NCBI GenBank assembly: GCA_022827625.1
Contig: JAJEIE010000025.1
Location: 62,001 to 126,000, forward strand
DNA length: 64,000 bases
Reading direction: 5' to 3'
Source: Candidatus Poribacteria bacterium
Lineage (GTDB): Bacteria; Poribacteria; WGA-4E; WGA-3G
The notes beneath the pieces are model-generated. The model did no database searches and had not been told where the DNA came from. It saw only the letters and a program-made list of their open reading frames with translations. A program made the position numbers and the translations under genes. Below, in pieces: positions 35,989 through 44,678 of the stretch (position 1 is the first letter of the stretch; every line of letters starts with the position of its first letter).

Positions 35989-36372
35989 TTACGGAGCGAA
36001 ACTCGATCGCAGTTTGATGCCCCAGCGTCCGGCTTCGTAGGTTAAGACGTAGAGCGATTCGTAGGCGGCAATGGCTGTGCCATCGGCGCGATAGCGTGTG
36101 AATTGCGTGTCAACGTGTACTTTGGACTCTGACACATGGACAATGTTGCGTCTGTCCCAACCACTATAGTGCCAACCCCTTGCTGTTAGGTTTTTTCGTA
36201 TTCTCTCCACATCCTGCTCACCCGGTTTGTTGAGTATCCGCATATTGCCAGAAGCGAGGCGATAGTGCGGAAAGTGAAACGTCTTTTCCCATGCGACTAT
36301 ATCAAGACGGTTGAAGGCATCCATCCACGTGTCAAGCACTTCCATGATTTCGGCTTCGATTGTTTCTTTCAT
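35989..36372 (-). CDS. NTF2-like/SnoaL-type protein
   Basis: This 127-residue alpha+beta cone protein begins with helix EAEIMEVLDTWMDAFNRLDIVAWEKTF and has later strands VHVDTQFTRYRADGTAIAAYESLYVLTYEAGRWGI-type (positions about 80-115). This fold serves small-molecule binding or isomerase/dehydratase functions. It precedes the sulfatase by 25 nt on the same strand. No catalytic motif is clear. Confidence 0.78.
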   Translation of the reverse strand: MKETIEAEIMEVLDTWMDAFNRLDIVAWEKTFHFPHYRLASGNMRILNKPGEQDVERIRKNLTARGWHYSGWDRRNIVHVSESKVHVDTQFTRYRADGTAIAAYESLYVLTYEAGRWGIKLRSSFAP

Positions 36373-36534
36373 TTTTTTTCCTCAATAGATATTATCATAT
36401 ACCCATTATTCTAACATAAATGCCCCAATAGAATAAAAAAAATTATCGCTTTCTTTCCCAATATCAGATATACTATCATAGAGTCTTATTGAATATTGTG
36501 CGGCTTTGTAACAAACGGAGTATCATAGGTATCA

Positions 36535-37887
36535 ATGAACATCGTCTTTCTATTCTCAGATGAACACGCCGGGGCTGTGATGGGTAACAGTGGGCATCCC
36601 GTTGTCCAGACCCCGCATCTGGATCGCCTCGCCGAACAGAGTTACGCATTCGATAACGCTTATTGCAATTACCCAATCTGTACGCCTTCACGCCTGTCCA
36701 TGCTCACAGGACGCTACCCGCATCAGATTGAAGCTTGGGATTTGGGGGCGATCGCCGATCGAAGGTATGAAACATGGGGTGACCATTTGGCGAAGGCGGG
36801 GTATGAGACCGTGCTGTGTGGACGGACGCATTTCAACGGAGCGGATCGATTACTCGGATTCTCTTATCGCTTGTTAGAGGATCTACATCGGTGGCGACAC
36901 ACAACAGGGAGACCGCCACGTCGCGGACCGGATGCCCGGCGCGGTTCTAACTCACACGTTACCGAGTGCGGACCTGGAGACCACGAACACACGAGATACG
37001 ACAGAAAAGTTACAGACTTAGCAGTAGACTTTCTTCGGGAAAAAGCTGCATCATCTGATGAGAAACCGTTTTTACTCTACTGCGGGTTCATGCACCCCCA
37101 CTTTCCACTGATTGCCCCGCCCGAATTCTACGCACTATACGACCCAGACACACTTGAACTACCCGATACATGGAACGAACGGCTTGAATCCCAACACCCC
37201 ATCATTCAACACCACCGTTGGGCATGGCGGAACGACATTCCACCACCTGAGGCAACCGTGCGCTGTGCGTTAGCCGCCTACTATGCCCTTGTTTCGGCTC
37301 TCGATGCCCAAATCAGTAGGATATTGGAGGCGATTGATACATCACCACTGCTTGAAAATACGGTTGTTATCTATACGAGTGACCACGGCGAGATGGCAGG
37401 GCACCACGGCATCTGGCAGAAGCAGTGTTTCTACGAACCGGCAGTGAGAGTGCCATTAATGCTGCGCCTACCTTCAGGGGAGACCGGTCGTGTCGCGCAA
37501 AACGTCTCGCTGGTAGATGTCTTGCCGACCCTATTAGAAGCCGCTGGTCTGGAAATACCCTCTGATTTACCGGGAGATAGCCTACTGGAGATAGCCCGAA
37601 ACCAACCGGGTGAAACAACGCGCGCCGTTTTTTCAGAGTACCATCACATGGGTATGCTTAACGCCGGTTTCATGCTCAAGCGTGGAGATTACAAATTGTG
37701 TCATTACGTCGGGAGCGAACCGCAGCTGTTCAACGTGGACATTGACCCATTAGAGAACGACGATTTAGCATCAAAACCTGAATATGCAGCAAGACGGAGC
37801 GAATTGGAAACCGCCTTGCGCGCGGTGCTCGATCCAGAACGAGAAGATGCCCGAGCCAAAGAAAATCAGCGGATCCGTAGATTATAG
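36535..37887 (+). CDS. Cys-type sulfatase
   Basis: This 450-residue protein starts MNIVFLFSDEHAGAVMGNSG. The formylglycine motif C-T-P-S-R is in NYPICTPSRLSMLTGRYP. VVIYTSDHGEMAGHHGIWQK provides the distal metal/active-site residues. The frame has no signal peptide, so it may be cytoplasmic. It diverges from the NTF2-like/sulfatase pair, with about 160 bp of A/T-rich DNA between them. Substrate is not readable from sequence. Confidence 0.93.
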   Translation: MNIVFLFSDEHAGAVMGNSGHPVVQTPHLDRLAEQSYAFDNAYCNYPICTPSRLSMLTGRYPHQIEAWDLGAIADRRYETWGDHLAKAGYETVLCGRTHFNGADRLLGFSYRLLEDLHRWRHTTGRPPRRGPDARRGSNSHVTECGPGDHEHTRYDRKVTDLAVDFLREKAASSDEKPFLLYCGFMHPHFPLIAPPEFYALYDPDTLELPDTWNERLESQHPIIQHHRWAWRNDIPPPEATVRCALAAYYALVSALDAQISRILEAIDTSPLLENTVVIYTSDHGEMAGHHGIWQKQCFYEPAVRVPLMLRLPSGETGRVAQNVSLVDVLPTLLEAAGLEIPSDLPGDSLLEIARNQPGETTRAVFSEYHHMGMLNAGFMLKRGDYKLCHYVGSEPQLFNVDIDPLENDDLASKPEYAARRSELETALRAVLDPEREDARAKENQRIRRL

Positions 37888-37918
37888 TATAGGAACACCT
37901 AAACAAAGAGGATTTGTA

Positions 37919-38103
37919 CCGCAAACTGTATGAAGTTTAAGAAAATAATTCGGTAATAGACGGGAGACCATGAATGGTTTCCCTACTACAAACGAGTCTG
38001 TTCGTAGTAGTGCGATTTTGCGGCGTACTCGCTCAAATGCGACGTGCATTATCGCACGTTCAGAAATTACCGAATTAGTAAATTAATCTTCATTTAGTTT
38101 GCG
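37919..38103. repeat. Long nested hairpin repeat element, copy 1
   Basis: This 185-bp element lies between CGCAAACT (37920-37927) and AGTTTGCG (38096-38103). Inside are ATGAAG/CTTCAT, the perfect 11-bp pair AATTCGGTAAT (37947-37957) / ATTACCGAATT (38066-38076), a GGGAGACC/GGTTTCCC hairpin, a CTACTAC/GTAGTAG hairpin and TGCGAT/ATCGCA. The loop of the last contains the module starting GCGGCGTACTCG (38020-38050). It is non-coding and lies between the sulfatase and creatininase genes. Confidence 0.85.
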
Positions 38104-38127
38104 ATTTGTTTTAGCGTCCTTTGCCTG

Positions 38128-39018
38128 CTACAAGACGCGTCCTTTCGGAGGTTGCGAGTTCGGATACCACCGAGAATCAGCCGGTGGTGCCGGATCGGGA
38201 GGCTGCAGAGAGGCAAACTCCGCCAACTTCGGTCGGATCTCGTCTTCCCAAATCCCTTCGACATCATCAAACGTCAACGGCGTACGATTCGACGCCTCCG
38301 CTTTGTATGCCGCCAGCAACGCCGTCGTCTTTTCACCAAAATGTGTCACAATATCTGCGACCATCTGTTCCCCGACGAGACGGCTCGAGGACTCGTTGAA
38401 AGATCCCATTGCAAAATCCGGGGCGCGCCTATCATCTGTCGGCATCCGCGACATATCCACACAATCAGGTGCCACTGCCCAGAGCACAGAGGTTTCGCCG
38501 CGTCCGGCGTGTCCGCCCAATCCTTTACCGTCCTCAAAACGCTCGATATCCGCACCTATGCTCATCGTCGAATACATCCGAACCCCGACATGTGCCTGCA
38601 TGATGTCAATCACTATCGGTACGTCTAACCGATGCGGACCCGAATGCCCCGAAAACAGAATTGCGCCTTGAAACCCTAACGCGTCTACCGCTCGAATGTG
38701 ATAACAGATGTTTTTCAAAAACATCCACGGCGGTATTGCTGTTAGCCACGGTCGTTCTTGATTAACTTGCTTGTGTCCCCACGACCCGTAGCCGCTAATC
38801 TCATGGCAGTGCCAGTAGAACGGCGGCGCGACAATCCCACCGTGTGCTTTCGCCGCCTCACAGGAACATTCGTGTGCCCGAATCGCATCCATCCCGACGG
38901 CATTGTGCCAACCGTGCGGCTCGCACAACCCATAAGGGAGATACACCATGGGACACGCCGCTAATGCCGCTTCTAACTCATCAGGAAACATCCGTTCCCA
39001 CCGTACTTCGCGTCTCAT
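38128..39018 (-). CDS. Creatininase-family amidohydrolase
   Basis: This 296-residue protein starts MRREVRWERMFPDE; AGAGGTGTT precedes this ATG, and an upstream ATG at 39036 is less favoured. Metal-binding residues fit the creatininase pattern: YGLCEPHGWHNAVGMDA (E, H and D) and later GGHAGRGETS (H and E). The ILFSGHSGPH segment is also typical. Members hydrolyse cyclic amides or formamides, such as creatinine or mycofactocin precursors. It is monocistronic, flanked by the repeat and by LamG on the other strand. Confidence 0.9.
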   Translation of the reverse strand: MRREVRWERMFPDELEAALAACPMVYLPYGLCEPHGWHNAVGMDAIRAHECSCEAAKAHGGIVAPPFYWHCHEISGYGSWGHKQVNQERPWLTAIPPWMFLKNICYHIRAVDALGFQGAILFSGHSGPHRLDVPIVIDIMQAHVGVRMYSTMSIGADIERFEDGKGLGGHAGRGETSVLWAVAPDCVDMSRMPTDDRRAPDFAMGSFNESSSRLVGEQMVADIVTHFGEKTTALLAAYKAEASNRTPLTFDDVEGIWEDEIRPKLAEFASLQPPDPAPPADSRWYPNSQPPKGRVL

Positions 39019-39163
39019 ACAACACCTCTTTTCCACGCGTTTGCATAAATCTACGGAATGTGTAATAATATCAAAAGTCTAACAGATTTTTTAACTTGAT
39101 GTCCACTCATTTTCATTAGGGTCCGTCAGTCTTCCGAAACTGGAGACTATGGAGGTAAACTCA

Positions 39164-39973
39164 ATGATACGTCTAACAGTAATCGCTTTCTGTATGCTGT
39201 GCTGCCTTGCTGTGCTTGTGAGCCACAGCAACGCCGAAATCGATCCGACAACTGCCGTTGGCGTGTGGCTCTTTAATGAGACAGATGGCGACACGGCATC
39301 CGACGCCTCTGAAAACGGCAACGATGGCACACTGGAGGGCGACCCAGAATGGGTCCCCGGCGGCAAATTTGGCAATGCCCTGGAATTGGACGGTGCAGGT
39401 GATTATGTGAGTGTCCCTGACCATAAAACCTTGGATACCGAACTCAGTGAGGCACTCACAATCGTCATCTGGGTTCAAGGCACTTACAGACCCAACGACT
39501 GGCACGGGTTAGTGACAAAAGCACAGGGATGGCAAGTCGATATGTGTTACCTGTTGCAACGGGCTGCTAATGGCAAATTCGAGTTCGCGCCTTTCGGGGA
39601 AGCAGGCAATACCGTCTGGACAGCATCCGACATCCTACCCGAAGACGATACATGGTATCATGTAGCTGGTGTCTATACCGGCGAAGAAGCACAGATTTAC
39701 GTTGACGGCGTGCTTGCTGGCACGCGGGTCTTTTCTGCGGAAATCGCCGACACGAACGCCCCTGTGGTTATCGGAACCAATTACCCAACCGGCATTCAGC
39801 CAGTAGATGGCCTTATTGATGAAGCCGCGATTTTTAGTGTTGCTCTGGAAGAAGAAGACATCAACGCCATCATGAACGACGGTTTGGAAGAGACCCTCGG
39901 TATACTCGCCGTCGAACCCTCAGACAAATTGGCTTTGACGTGGGGCGACTTAAAATTGGAAAATAATCAATGA
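39164..39973 (+). CDS. Secreted LamG-domain protein
   Basis: It is 269 residues from MIRLTVIAFCML, with GGAGG before the start, and a signal peptide ending HSNAEID. A single concanavalin A/LamG domain runs from AVGVWLFNETDGD to DEAAIFSVALEEEDINAI. The C-terminal tail GILAVEPSDKLALTWGDLK is shared in pattern with the other LamG protein at 58055. LamG domains bind carbohydrates or proteins. No catalytic residues are expected. Confidence 0.85.
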   Translation: MIRLTVIAFCMLCCLAVLVSHSNAEIDPTTAVGVWLFNETDGDTASDASENGNDGTLEGDPEWVPGGKFGNALELDGAGDYVSVPDHKTLDTELSEALTIVIWVQGTYRPNDWHGLVTKAQGWQVDMCYLLQRAANGKFEFAPFGEAGNTVWTASDILPEDDTWYHVAGVYTGEEAQIYVDGVLAGTRVFSAEIADTNAPVVIGTNYPTGIQPVDGLIDEAAIFSVALEEEDINAIMNDGLEETLGILAVEPSDKLALTWGDLKLENNQ

Positions 39974-40015
39974 GGTCTCGGCTGATTCAATCCGGCGCGA
40001 AACACAATTACTATC

Positions 40016-40052
40016 ACCTACCGTTCTCGGATTTGGTCCGGGAACGATAGGT
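40016..40052. terminator. Bidirectional hairpin between convergent genes
   Basis: ACCTACCGTTCTCGGA (40016-40031) faces TCCGGGAACGATAGGT (40037-40052) with two or three mismatches around TTTGG. It sits between the LamG stop and the convergent double-PhyH stop and is a likely shared terminator, though T-runs are weak. Confidence 0.6.
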
Positions 40053-40063
40053 AATAAAGCCCA

Positions 40064-41797
40064 TTATTTGCGTTTTTCACCCGGTTTTCGATACTTCGAC
40101 GAATAACTATCCCCTTCTGCATCGTACGAAACGAACACCTGTCCATCGTGCACAACGAGTCGCGGGACAGTGCGGTGGCGACCATCACGTTCGGGACCTC
40201 GCATAACAGCGAATTGCGCCTCAGTCATATCCTCAACCATATCGCCCCAGCGGTCCTGCGGGTCAATCACACCGCCGCCCCAATTGGAATTTTTCGACTG
40301 ATACTTAATCAGAACGCCGCGTCTGGGGATTGGATTCTTCCACGCTAAAGCACCGTGTGTGCAACCGCCGTCCATGAAGAAGAGGACATCCCCGGCTTTC
40401 ATAACCGGTTGTACCACCAACCCCATCGTGTCATCACATGTCCGAATCCCGCGAGGCGTAGAATACTGCGTTTTATGGGAACCCGGCACACATGCGAAAC
40501 CGCCGAGCCCTGGCTCGACATCGCGCAATTGCCATGTAATCGTGACCGTCTCACAGTAACTCCGTCCGTTCTTAAAATAATAACCGCGCGATGGACTCAT
40601 CGGTTCGTTTCCATCGTGGAGTGAGTGCCCCGATGTGCCTTGAACGGCACAGAACACCGTCGCACCGCCTGTGCGATAGCCGCTACCGCCCATCCAATTG
40701 AGTCGATGCACGACAGATGGATGCGCAATCATCCGTCGAAACGGTTCGTTATACGGGTCCGGTAGGTCTAACAAGCCCGGCAGAAGCGGGCGTCCTGTAC
40801 CGGCTTGGCTCACAGAACCGCCTGCCAGTTCACTACCAACAACGATGCGATCTTGGAATTTATCCACGGCTTCATTCGCGGCCGCCAACCACTCCGCATC
40901 CATCACACCGCGCACCACGAGATACCCGTTCAAATCCCAGAAGTAAAACTCTTTTTCATCGATCCCTGAAATCGGGTCGCGCGTATAAATTGATGGATGA
41001 ATGACGGACGTATCTGCCTCAACCCACGTCTCCTCGCCATCCGTATTTAGGACTGGTGGTGGACTTGAATTCTTAAATCCTGGCACATACATAACCGCTT
41101 TTTGTGCAGGGGTTGCCTCGTCCGCCCACCTCGGCAGTGCCTCAGTTTCTGCGTTAGGTCCATCTGGATTTGACTGAATTGCAGCACGTCCGGCATACCA
41201 ATAAGTTAGCAATCTTTTCGGTTCATCTTTCCACGGTCGCACGCCTTGAAGCGTAGCGGATGCGACTAAAAACAGATCGCCTGCCTTGAGTTCAGGTTGT
41301 ATCACTAACCCCATATCATCGACACCCGTTGCTAAGTCGCGCGGGGTTTCAACGTTGCTCTTGTGGCTCGCCTGCACGACAACCAACCCACCGTCCCCTT
41401 CTGCAATATCGTCCAACACCCAGATCGCTTCCACACCTTGAGAACTCCTGCGTCCGTTCTGTTGGAAGTATGCCTCGGAAGGATTTCTCGGCTCATCGCC
41501 GCCGGTGAGCGTCATACCGGTCTCACCTTCTCGATTTCCCAACAATCGTGGGGCTTGATCGAGTCGAAAACCGTGTCCGACGATCTGGTTGAGATACCAC
41601 ACCGCTTTAGGGTGTACGAGTAGGTCGCGGAACAATTCACGATGTAGACCCCCTAAGAGCATCTCACTATCCGCAACGGCATCTAACGCCTTGTTGAGTG
41701 ACGCGACCTCTTCCTGAGTGAGAACACCTGGGACGTGTAAGTAGCCTGCCACATCAAAAGCGTAATTCTCTTCATTGCTCATTAATTCGTTGTCCAT
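40064..41797 (-). CDS. Tandem PhyH-domain protein with degenerate N-terminal copy
   Basis: This 577-residue protein has two homologous PhyH-like domains, residues about 10-240 and 285-560. The second keeps HSLHDGNEP and the distal GCTHGALAW histidine. At the matching places the first has TLTGGDEP (His to Thr) and ATLQGVRPW (His to Gln), so the first domain is probably catalytically inactive and structural or substrate-binding. Both share AYFQQNGR/GYYFKNGR and the DDMGLVIQPELKAGD block. It starts 15 nt before the stop-facing cupin fusion gene on the same strand. Confidence 0.88.
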   Translation of the reverse strand: MDNELMSNEENYAFDVAGYLHVPGVLTQEEVASLNKALDAVADSEMLLGGLHRELFRDLLVHPKAVWYLNQIVGHGFRLDQAPRLLGNREGETGMTLTGGDEPRNPSEAYFQQNGRRSSQGVEAIWVLDDIAEGDGGLVVVQASHKSNVETPRDLATGVDDMGLVIQPELKAGDLFLVASATLQGVRPWKDEPKRLLTYWYAGRAAIQSNPDGPNAETEALPRWADEATPAQKAVMYVPGFKNSSPPPVLNTDGEETWVEADTSVIHPSIYTRDPISGIDEKEFYFWDLNGYLVVRGVMDAEWLAAANEAVDKFQDRIVVGSELAGGSVSQAGTGRPLLPGLLDLPDPYNEPFRRMIAHPSVVHRLNWMGGSGYRTGGATVFCAVQGTSGHSLHDGNEPMSPSRGYYFKNGRSYCETVTITWQLRDVEPGLGGFACVPGSHKTQYSTPRGIRTCDDTMGLVVQPVMKAGDVLFFMDGGCTHGALAWKNPIPRRGVLIKYQSKNSNWGGGVIDPQDRWGDMVEDMTEAQFAVMRGPERDGRHRTVPRLVVHDGQVFVSYDAEGDSYSSKYRKPGEKRK

Positions 41798-41812
41798 GTG
41801 TTCCTCCTTTTA

Positions 41813-42874
41813 TTAGACTTCGCCGTCCCAATAACTCAGACTTGGATTCTTACGGTAAATCTTTCCGACGACATAGGGCAATACTTTATTGGAATCTGGA
41901 TATTCGCTGACATCATGCGGTGTAGTGGTTCCGAGTATAAATAATACAACCGGAGCATCGCTATCATTTACAAACTTATGCGCGCCGATTGTGCCGGGTG
42001 GAAATGCAATGAAATCGCCTTCTCGCACTTTCGCATCGCCGCGTGGGGTTTTCAGTGTACAAGTACCTTCCATCACATAGCACATCTCCTCGCCGAAATT
42101 GTGAAAATGCATCGGGAAACTCATTTTACCCGGCAGGAGACGGATAACGCGATACCCCAAATTCTTGCCACCGATGAGCGGATCAATGTCCTTGTCCTCA
42201 AAATCATAAGGATGCGGCGCATTTTTATACTGCCACTCTATTTCATCGATATGGATACGATTGATGTAGATGTCGCGTCGCGCTTGGAGGCAGTCAACAA
42301 GGTGTTGGCGGGCATCTTTAAAGATAGAGTGTCCATCGCCAACGAGAATCGTGCTAAAGCGGAGTGCCAAAACCTTACGGAGTTCGAGTGCCGCTTTCGG
42401 CGGGTCGCTTAATTTTTCGTCGGCGAGTAGCGTCAACGCCCCCATCGGCTCGCCTACTACCAGATCGCCGAAGAGAACAGTCCCTTTCTCTGGAAAATAG
42501 AGGGCAATCTCGCCAGGGCTTTTTCCATGACTGAGATGGATAGCATGTAAGCCCGGCACAATCGCCTCTCTGTCCTGCACGGTCCTTGTCGGTCTGATGC
42601 TTAGCGCGTCGGCATCCGCTTCATGCACAATCATCTCTGCGCCTGTCTGCTCCTGAAGTGCAGCGGCTTCGCGTTCATGATCGGCATTCGTGAGTACGAT
42701 CGACTTCACGCCGCCGAGTGCCCCCAGGTGCTCACGGTCAGCATCGGACATCGCAACGGGGTCTATGAGGATATTTCCATCAGGACGTACCCACAAATGC
42801 CCGTTAAAGTCTACCTGCCGCTCCGGACTAAAGACGCTCCAACTGTATAAATCTTCAAAAATCAAACGTTTCAT
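41813..42874 (-). CDS. Metallo-beta-lactamase-like domain fused to cupin
   Basis: It is 353 residues from MKRLIFEDLYSW; GAGG precedes this ATG, and a longer frame to 42949 overlaps the upstream gene. The N-terminal MBL-like domain (about 1-190) has NADHERE in place of the HxHxDH metal motif, so it is degenerate, although later VLFGDLVVG and GDGHSIF remain. The C-terminal cupin (about 240-330) has HFHNFGEEM and EGDFIAFPPGTIGAHKF, with intact metal-binding histidines and Glu. It lies between the lipoprotein and the double-PhyH gene on the same strand, with 25- and 15-nt gaps, suggesting one operon. Confidence 0.83.
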   Translation of the reverse strand: MKRLIFEDLYSWSVFSPERQVDFNGHLWVRPDGNILIDPVAMSDADREHLGALGGVKSIVLTNADHEREAAALQEQTGAEMIVHEADADALSIRPTRTVQDREAIVPGLHAIHLSHGKSPGEIALYFPEKGTVLFGDLVVGEPMGALTLLADEKLSDPPKAALELRKVLALRFSTILVGDGHSIFKDARQHLVDCLQARRDIYINRIHIDEIEWQYKNAPHPYDFEDKDIDPLIGGKNLGYRVIRLLPGKMSFPMHFHNFGEEMCYVMEGTCTLKTPRGDAKVREGDFIAFPPGTIGAHKFVNDSDAPVVLFILGTTTPHDVSEYPDSNKVLPYVVGKIYRKNPSLSYWDGEV

Positions 42875-42899
42875 TACGCTATGCCTCACACGTTGGTTG

Positions 42900-43442
42900 C
42901 TATGGGACGGCTTCGGTTTTCTCCTTTGAGACGAACCCGTAAACTTCAAGTTCGTGTATAAAGGCTTTGCCTAACACTGTATAGGCGACAATCCCGCCAC
43001 GCCTTGGATCCCATTCTCCCGCTTTCTTTTCATCTTCGGTGGTACCGCTGATGTAAATACGGATTGTATCCGTCACAACACCACTGACGCGTGCTTCAAT
43101 GACTGGACTGTCGTTGTTCTGAACCTGCAGAATTGCACGCCAATGTCCTTCACCCTCTAATTTCTCGTATATCATACAATTTATGATGTTAGTCCCGCGG
43201 ATAGCGATCCGATGAATCGCCTTTTGCGCTGGCAGGTTTAGGTGAATCCATCTGCCATCCGCATATCCTTTCGTCTGTACATCACCGTCTATCATCTCTG
43301 GGGACGTACAGGTGACCCCTTCCGTGACGGCGTAGTTGTAAAACTCTTGCGGTTCAAATAACATTTGCACGACCTTGGATTGGCATCCTGAAAAGGCTAC
43401 AACCGCGCAAAGTACTGGTAAGATATAGAGGTAACGTCGCAT
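42900..43442 (-). CDS. Lipoprotein with F5/8 type C-like domain
   Basis: This 180-residue protein has an N-terminal lipobox AFSGC at about residue 20. The remainder resembles a discoidin/F5-8C carbohydrate-binding domain: MIDGDVQTKGYADGRWIHLNLP, then HRIAIRGTNI and TIRIYISG. It would be anchored in the envelope and bind sugar or peptide ligands. It is first in the minus-strand operon with the MBL-cupin and double-PhyH genes. AGGAGGAGAG precedes the ATG. Confidence 0.78.
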   Translation of the reverse strand: MRRYLYILPVLCAVVAFSGCQSKVVQMLFEPQEFYNYAVTEGVTCTSPEMIDGDVQTKGYADGRWIHLNLPAQKAIHRIAIRGTNIINCMIYEKLEGEGHWRAILQVQNNDSPVIEARVSGVVTDTIRIYISGTTEDEKKAGEWDPRRGGIVAYTVLGKAFIHELEVYGFVSKEKTEAVP

Positions 43443-43529
43443 CTCTCTCCTCCTGTTCGCTGCTTCCGCTTTTGGGGACTATCATAGCACATTTTTATTC
43501 TTCTTTGAACCAGAATTTTCTGAAAAGCG

Positions 43530-43558
43530 TTGCTTTAAAACCGCATCCGACATATAAT
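43530..43558 (+). promoter_or_regulatory. Candidate sigma70-type promoter of the oxidoreductase gene
   Basis: TTGCTT (43530-43535) and TATAAT (43553-43558) are 17 bp apart. Transcription would start near 43565, giving a short leader with AAAGGAG before the ATG at 43595. Confidence 0.65.
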
Positions 43559-43594
43559 TGCACTATCTGCATCTAAAAATAAAAGGAGAAAATT

Positions 43595-44632
43595 ATGTAC
43601 AAAAGCGCGATTTTAGGATGTCGGGGACGTGCACGCGGGCACGCTCGCGCCTATCAACACGTCAAGGGCGGTAAACTCGCTGCGATCTGCGATATGAAAG
43701 AAGATCTGCTCAACGACTTCGGCGATGAATTTGGGGTTGATGCCCGTTATACCGACCTTGATGAAATGCTTTCAAAGGAAAAACCGGATCTGCTACACAT
43801 CGTTACCGCACCCGTCTTACGCGGCAGCAACGAACGCATTCGTTACCCACTCATGAATCAAGCCTCAGATGCTGGTGTACCTGCAGCAATCGTCGAAAAA
43901 CCGATCGCAGTAGAAAGCGAAGATTGGCGGCAGATTTCCGAGCTCGCTGAACGCACGAAAACGAAGTTTGTTGTTAACACACAACTCAATTTCCACCCGC
44001 AGAACCTCGCGCTCAAGCGGGATGTCGCTGAAGGAAAAATCGGTGCGATTAAATTTATCGAGGCGAGCGCACGCAACCCGCCCGTCGATCAGGCACCACA
44101 CGTCCTGCAACTCGTGTCCTCTTATATCGATAATTCCCGTCCGGTGAAGGTGCAAGGACAAATCTCTGGCGCAGAGCAGCTTGATTCAGCACAACCCTCG
44201 CCTGCAAATGCCACAGCACTCGCTACCTACGCCAACGGCGTGCAAGCCTCACTGGCATTCGGTCCAGAGATGGCACCCCGCGTGCTACCGGATACCTCAA
44301 ACAACAGACACAAACGCGTCTGCGTCTTCGGTGAGACAGGGTTCGTCCATTGGCGATTTGAAAGTTGGGAGCGGAATCTACCGGGAACCGGTTATGAAGG
44401 CGGAGACCTGAGTTACGGTGCACAGGATGTCATTGCACAAGGTGGACTAACTGACGCAGTCTTTGAATGGCTTGACGACGAGAGCAAGGTGCATCCGACA
44501 CACCTCAAGCAATCCCTCGCTGAGTTCAACCTGCTTTTGGGTATTTACTACAGCGGATTGACAAACACCGTCGTTGAATTGCCGTTTGACCCACCTGACG
44601 GTATGATTGACATGTTCCGCGAGCGGCTTTAA
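43595..44632 (+). CDS. Gfo/Idh/MocA-family oxidoreductase
   Basis: This 345-residue protein has an N-terminal Rossmann fold starting MYKSAILGCRGRARGHARAY. The usual GxGxxG is GCRGRARG. The sugar-binding motif EKPIAVE matches the conserved EKP, and the Lys is the catalytic/substrate residue. Members oxidise sugars or inositols with NAD(P). Next to sulfatase, GH32 and creatininase genes, a sugar substrate is likely but unproven. AAAGGAG precedes the ATG. A cysteine desulfurase follows after 46 nt. Confidence 0.9.
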   Translation: MYKSAILGCRGRARGHARAYQHVKGGKLAAICDMKEDLLNDFGDEFGVDARYTDLDEMLSKEKPDLLHIVTAPVLRGSNERIRYPLMNQASDAGVPAAIVEKPIAVESEDWRQISELAERTKTKFVVNTQLNFHPQNLALKRDVAEGKIGAIKFIEASARNPPVDQAPHVLQLVSSYIDNSRPVKVQGQISGAEQLDSAQPSPANATALATYANGVQASLAFGPEMAPRVLPDTSNNRHKRVCVFGETGFVHWRFESWERNLPGTGYEGGDLSYGAQDVIAQGGLTDAVFEWLDDESKVHPTHLKQSLAEFNLLLGIYYSGLTNTVVELPFDPPDGMIDMFRERL

Positions 44633-44678
44633 AATAGTAGACACGCGCCACCGTGCCGTCCATAGAAGGAGCGCCCGC

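Noticed and set aside
36469-36474. Promoter for the sulfatase at 36535
   Set aside because: A TATACT is present but the sequence 17 bp upstream (TCGCTT) is a poor -35, so I do not list it as a feature.
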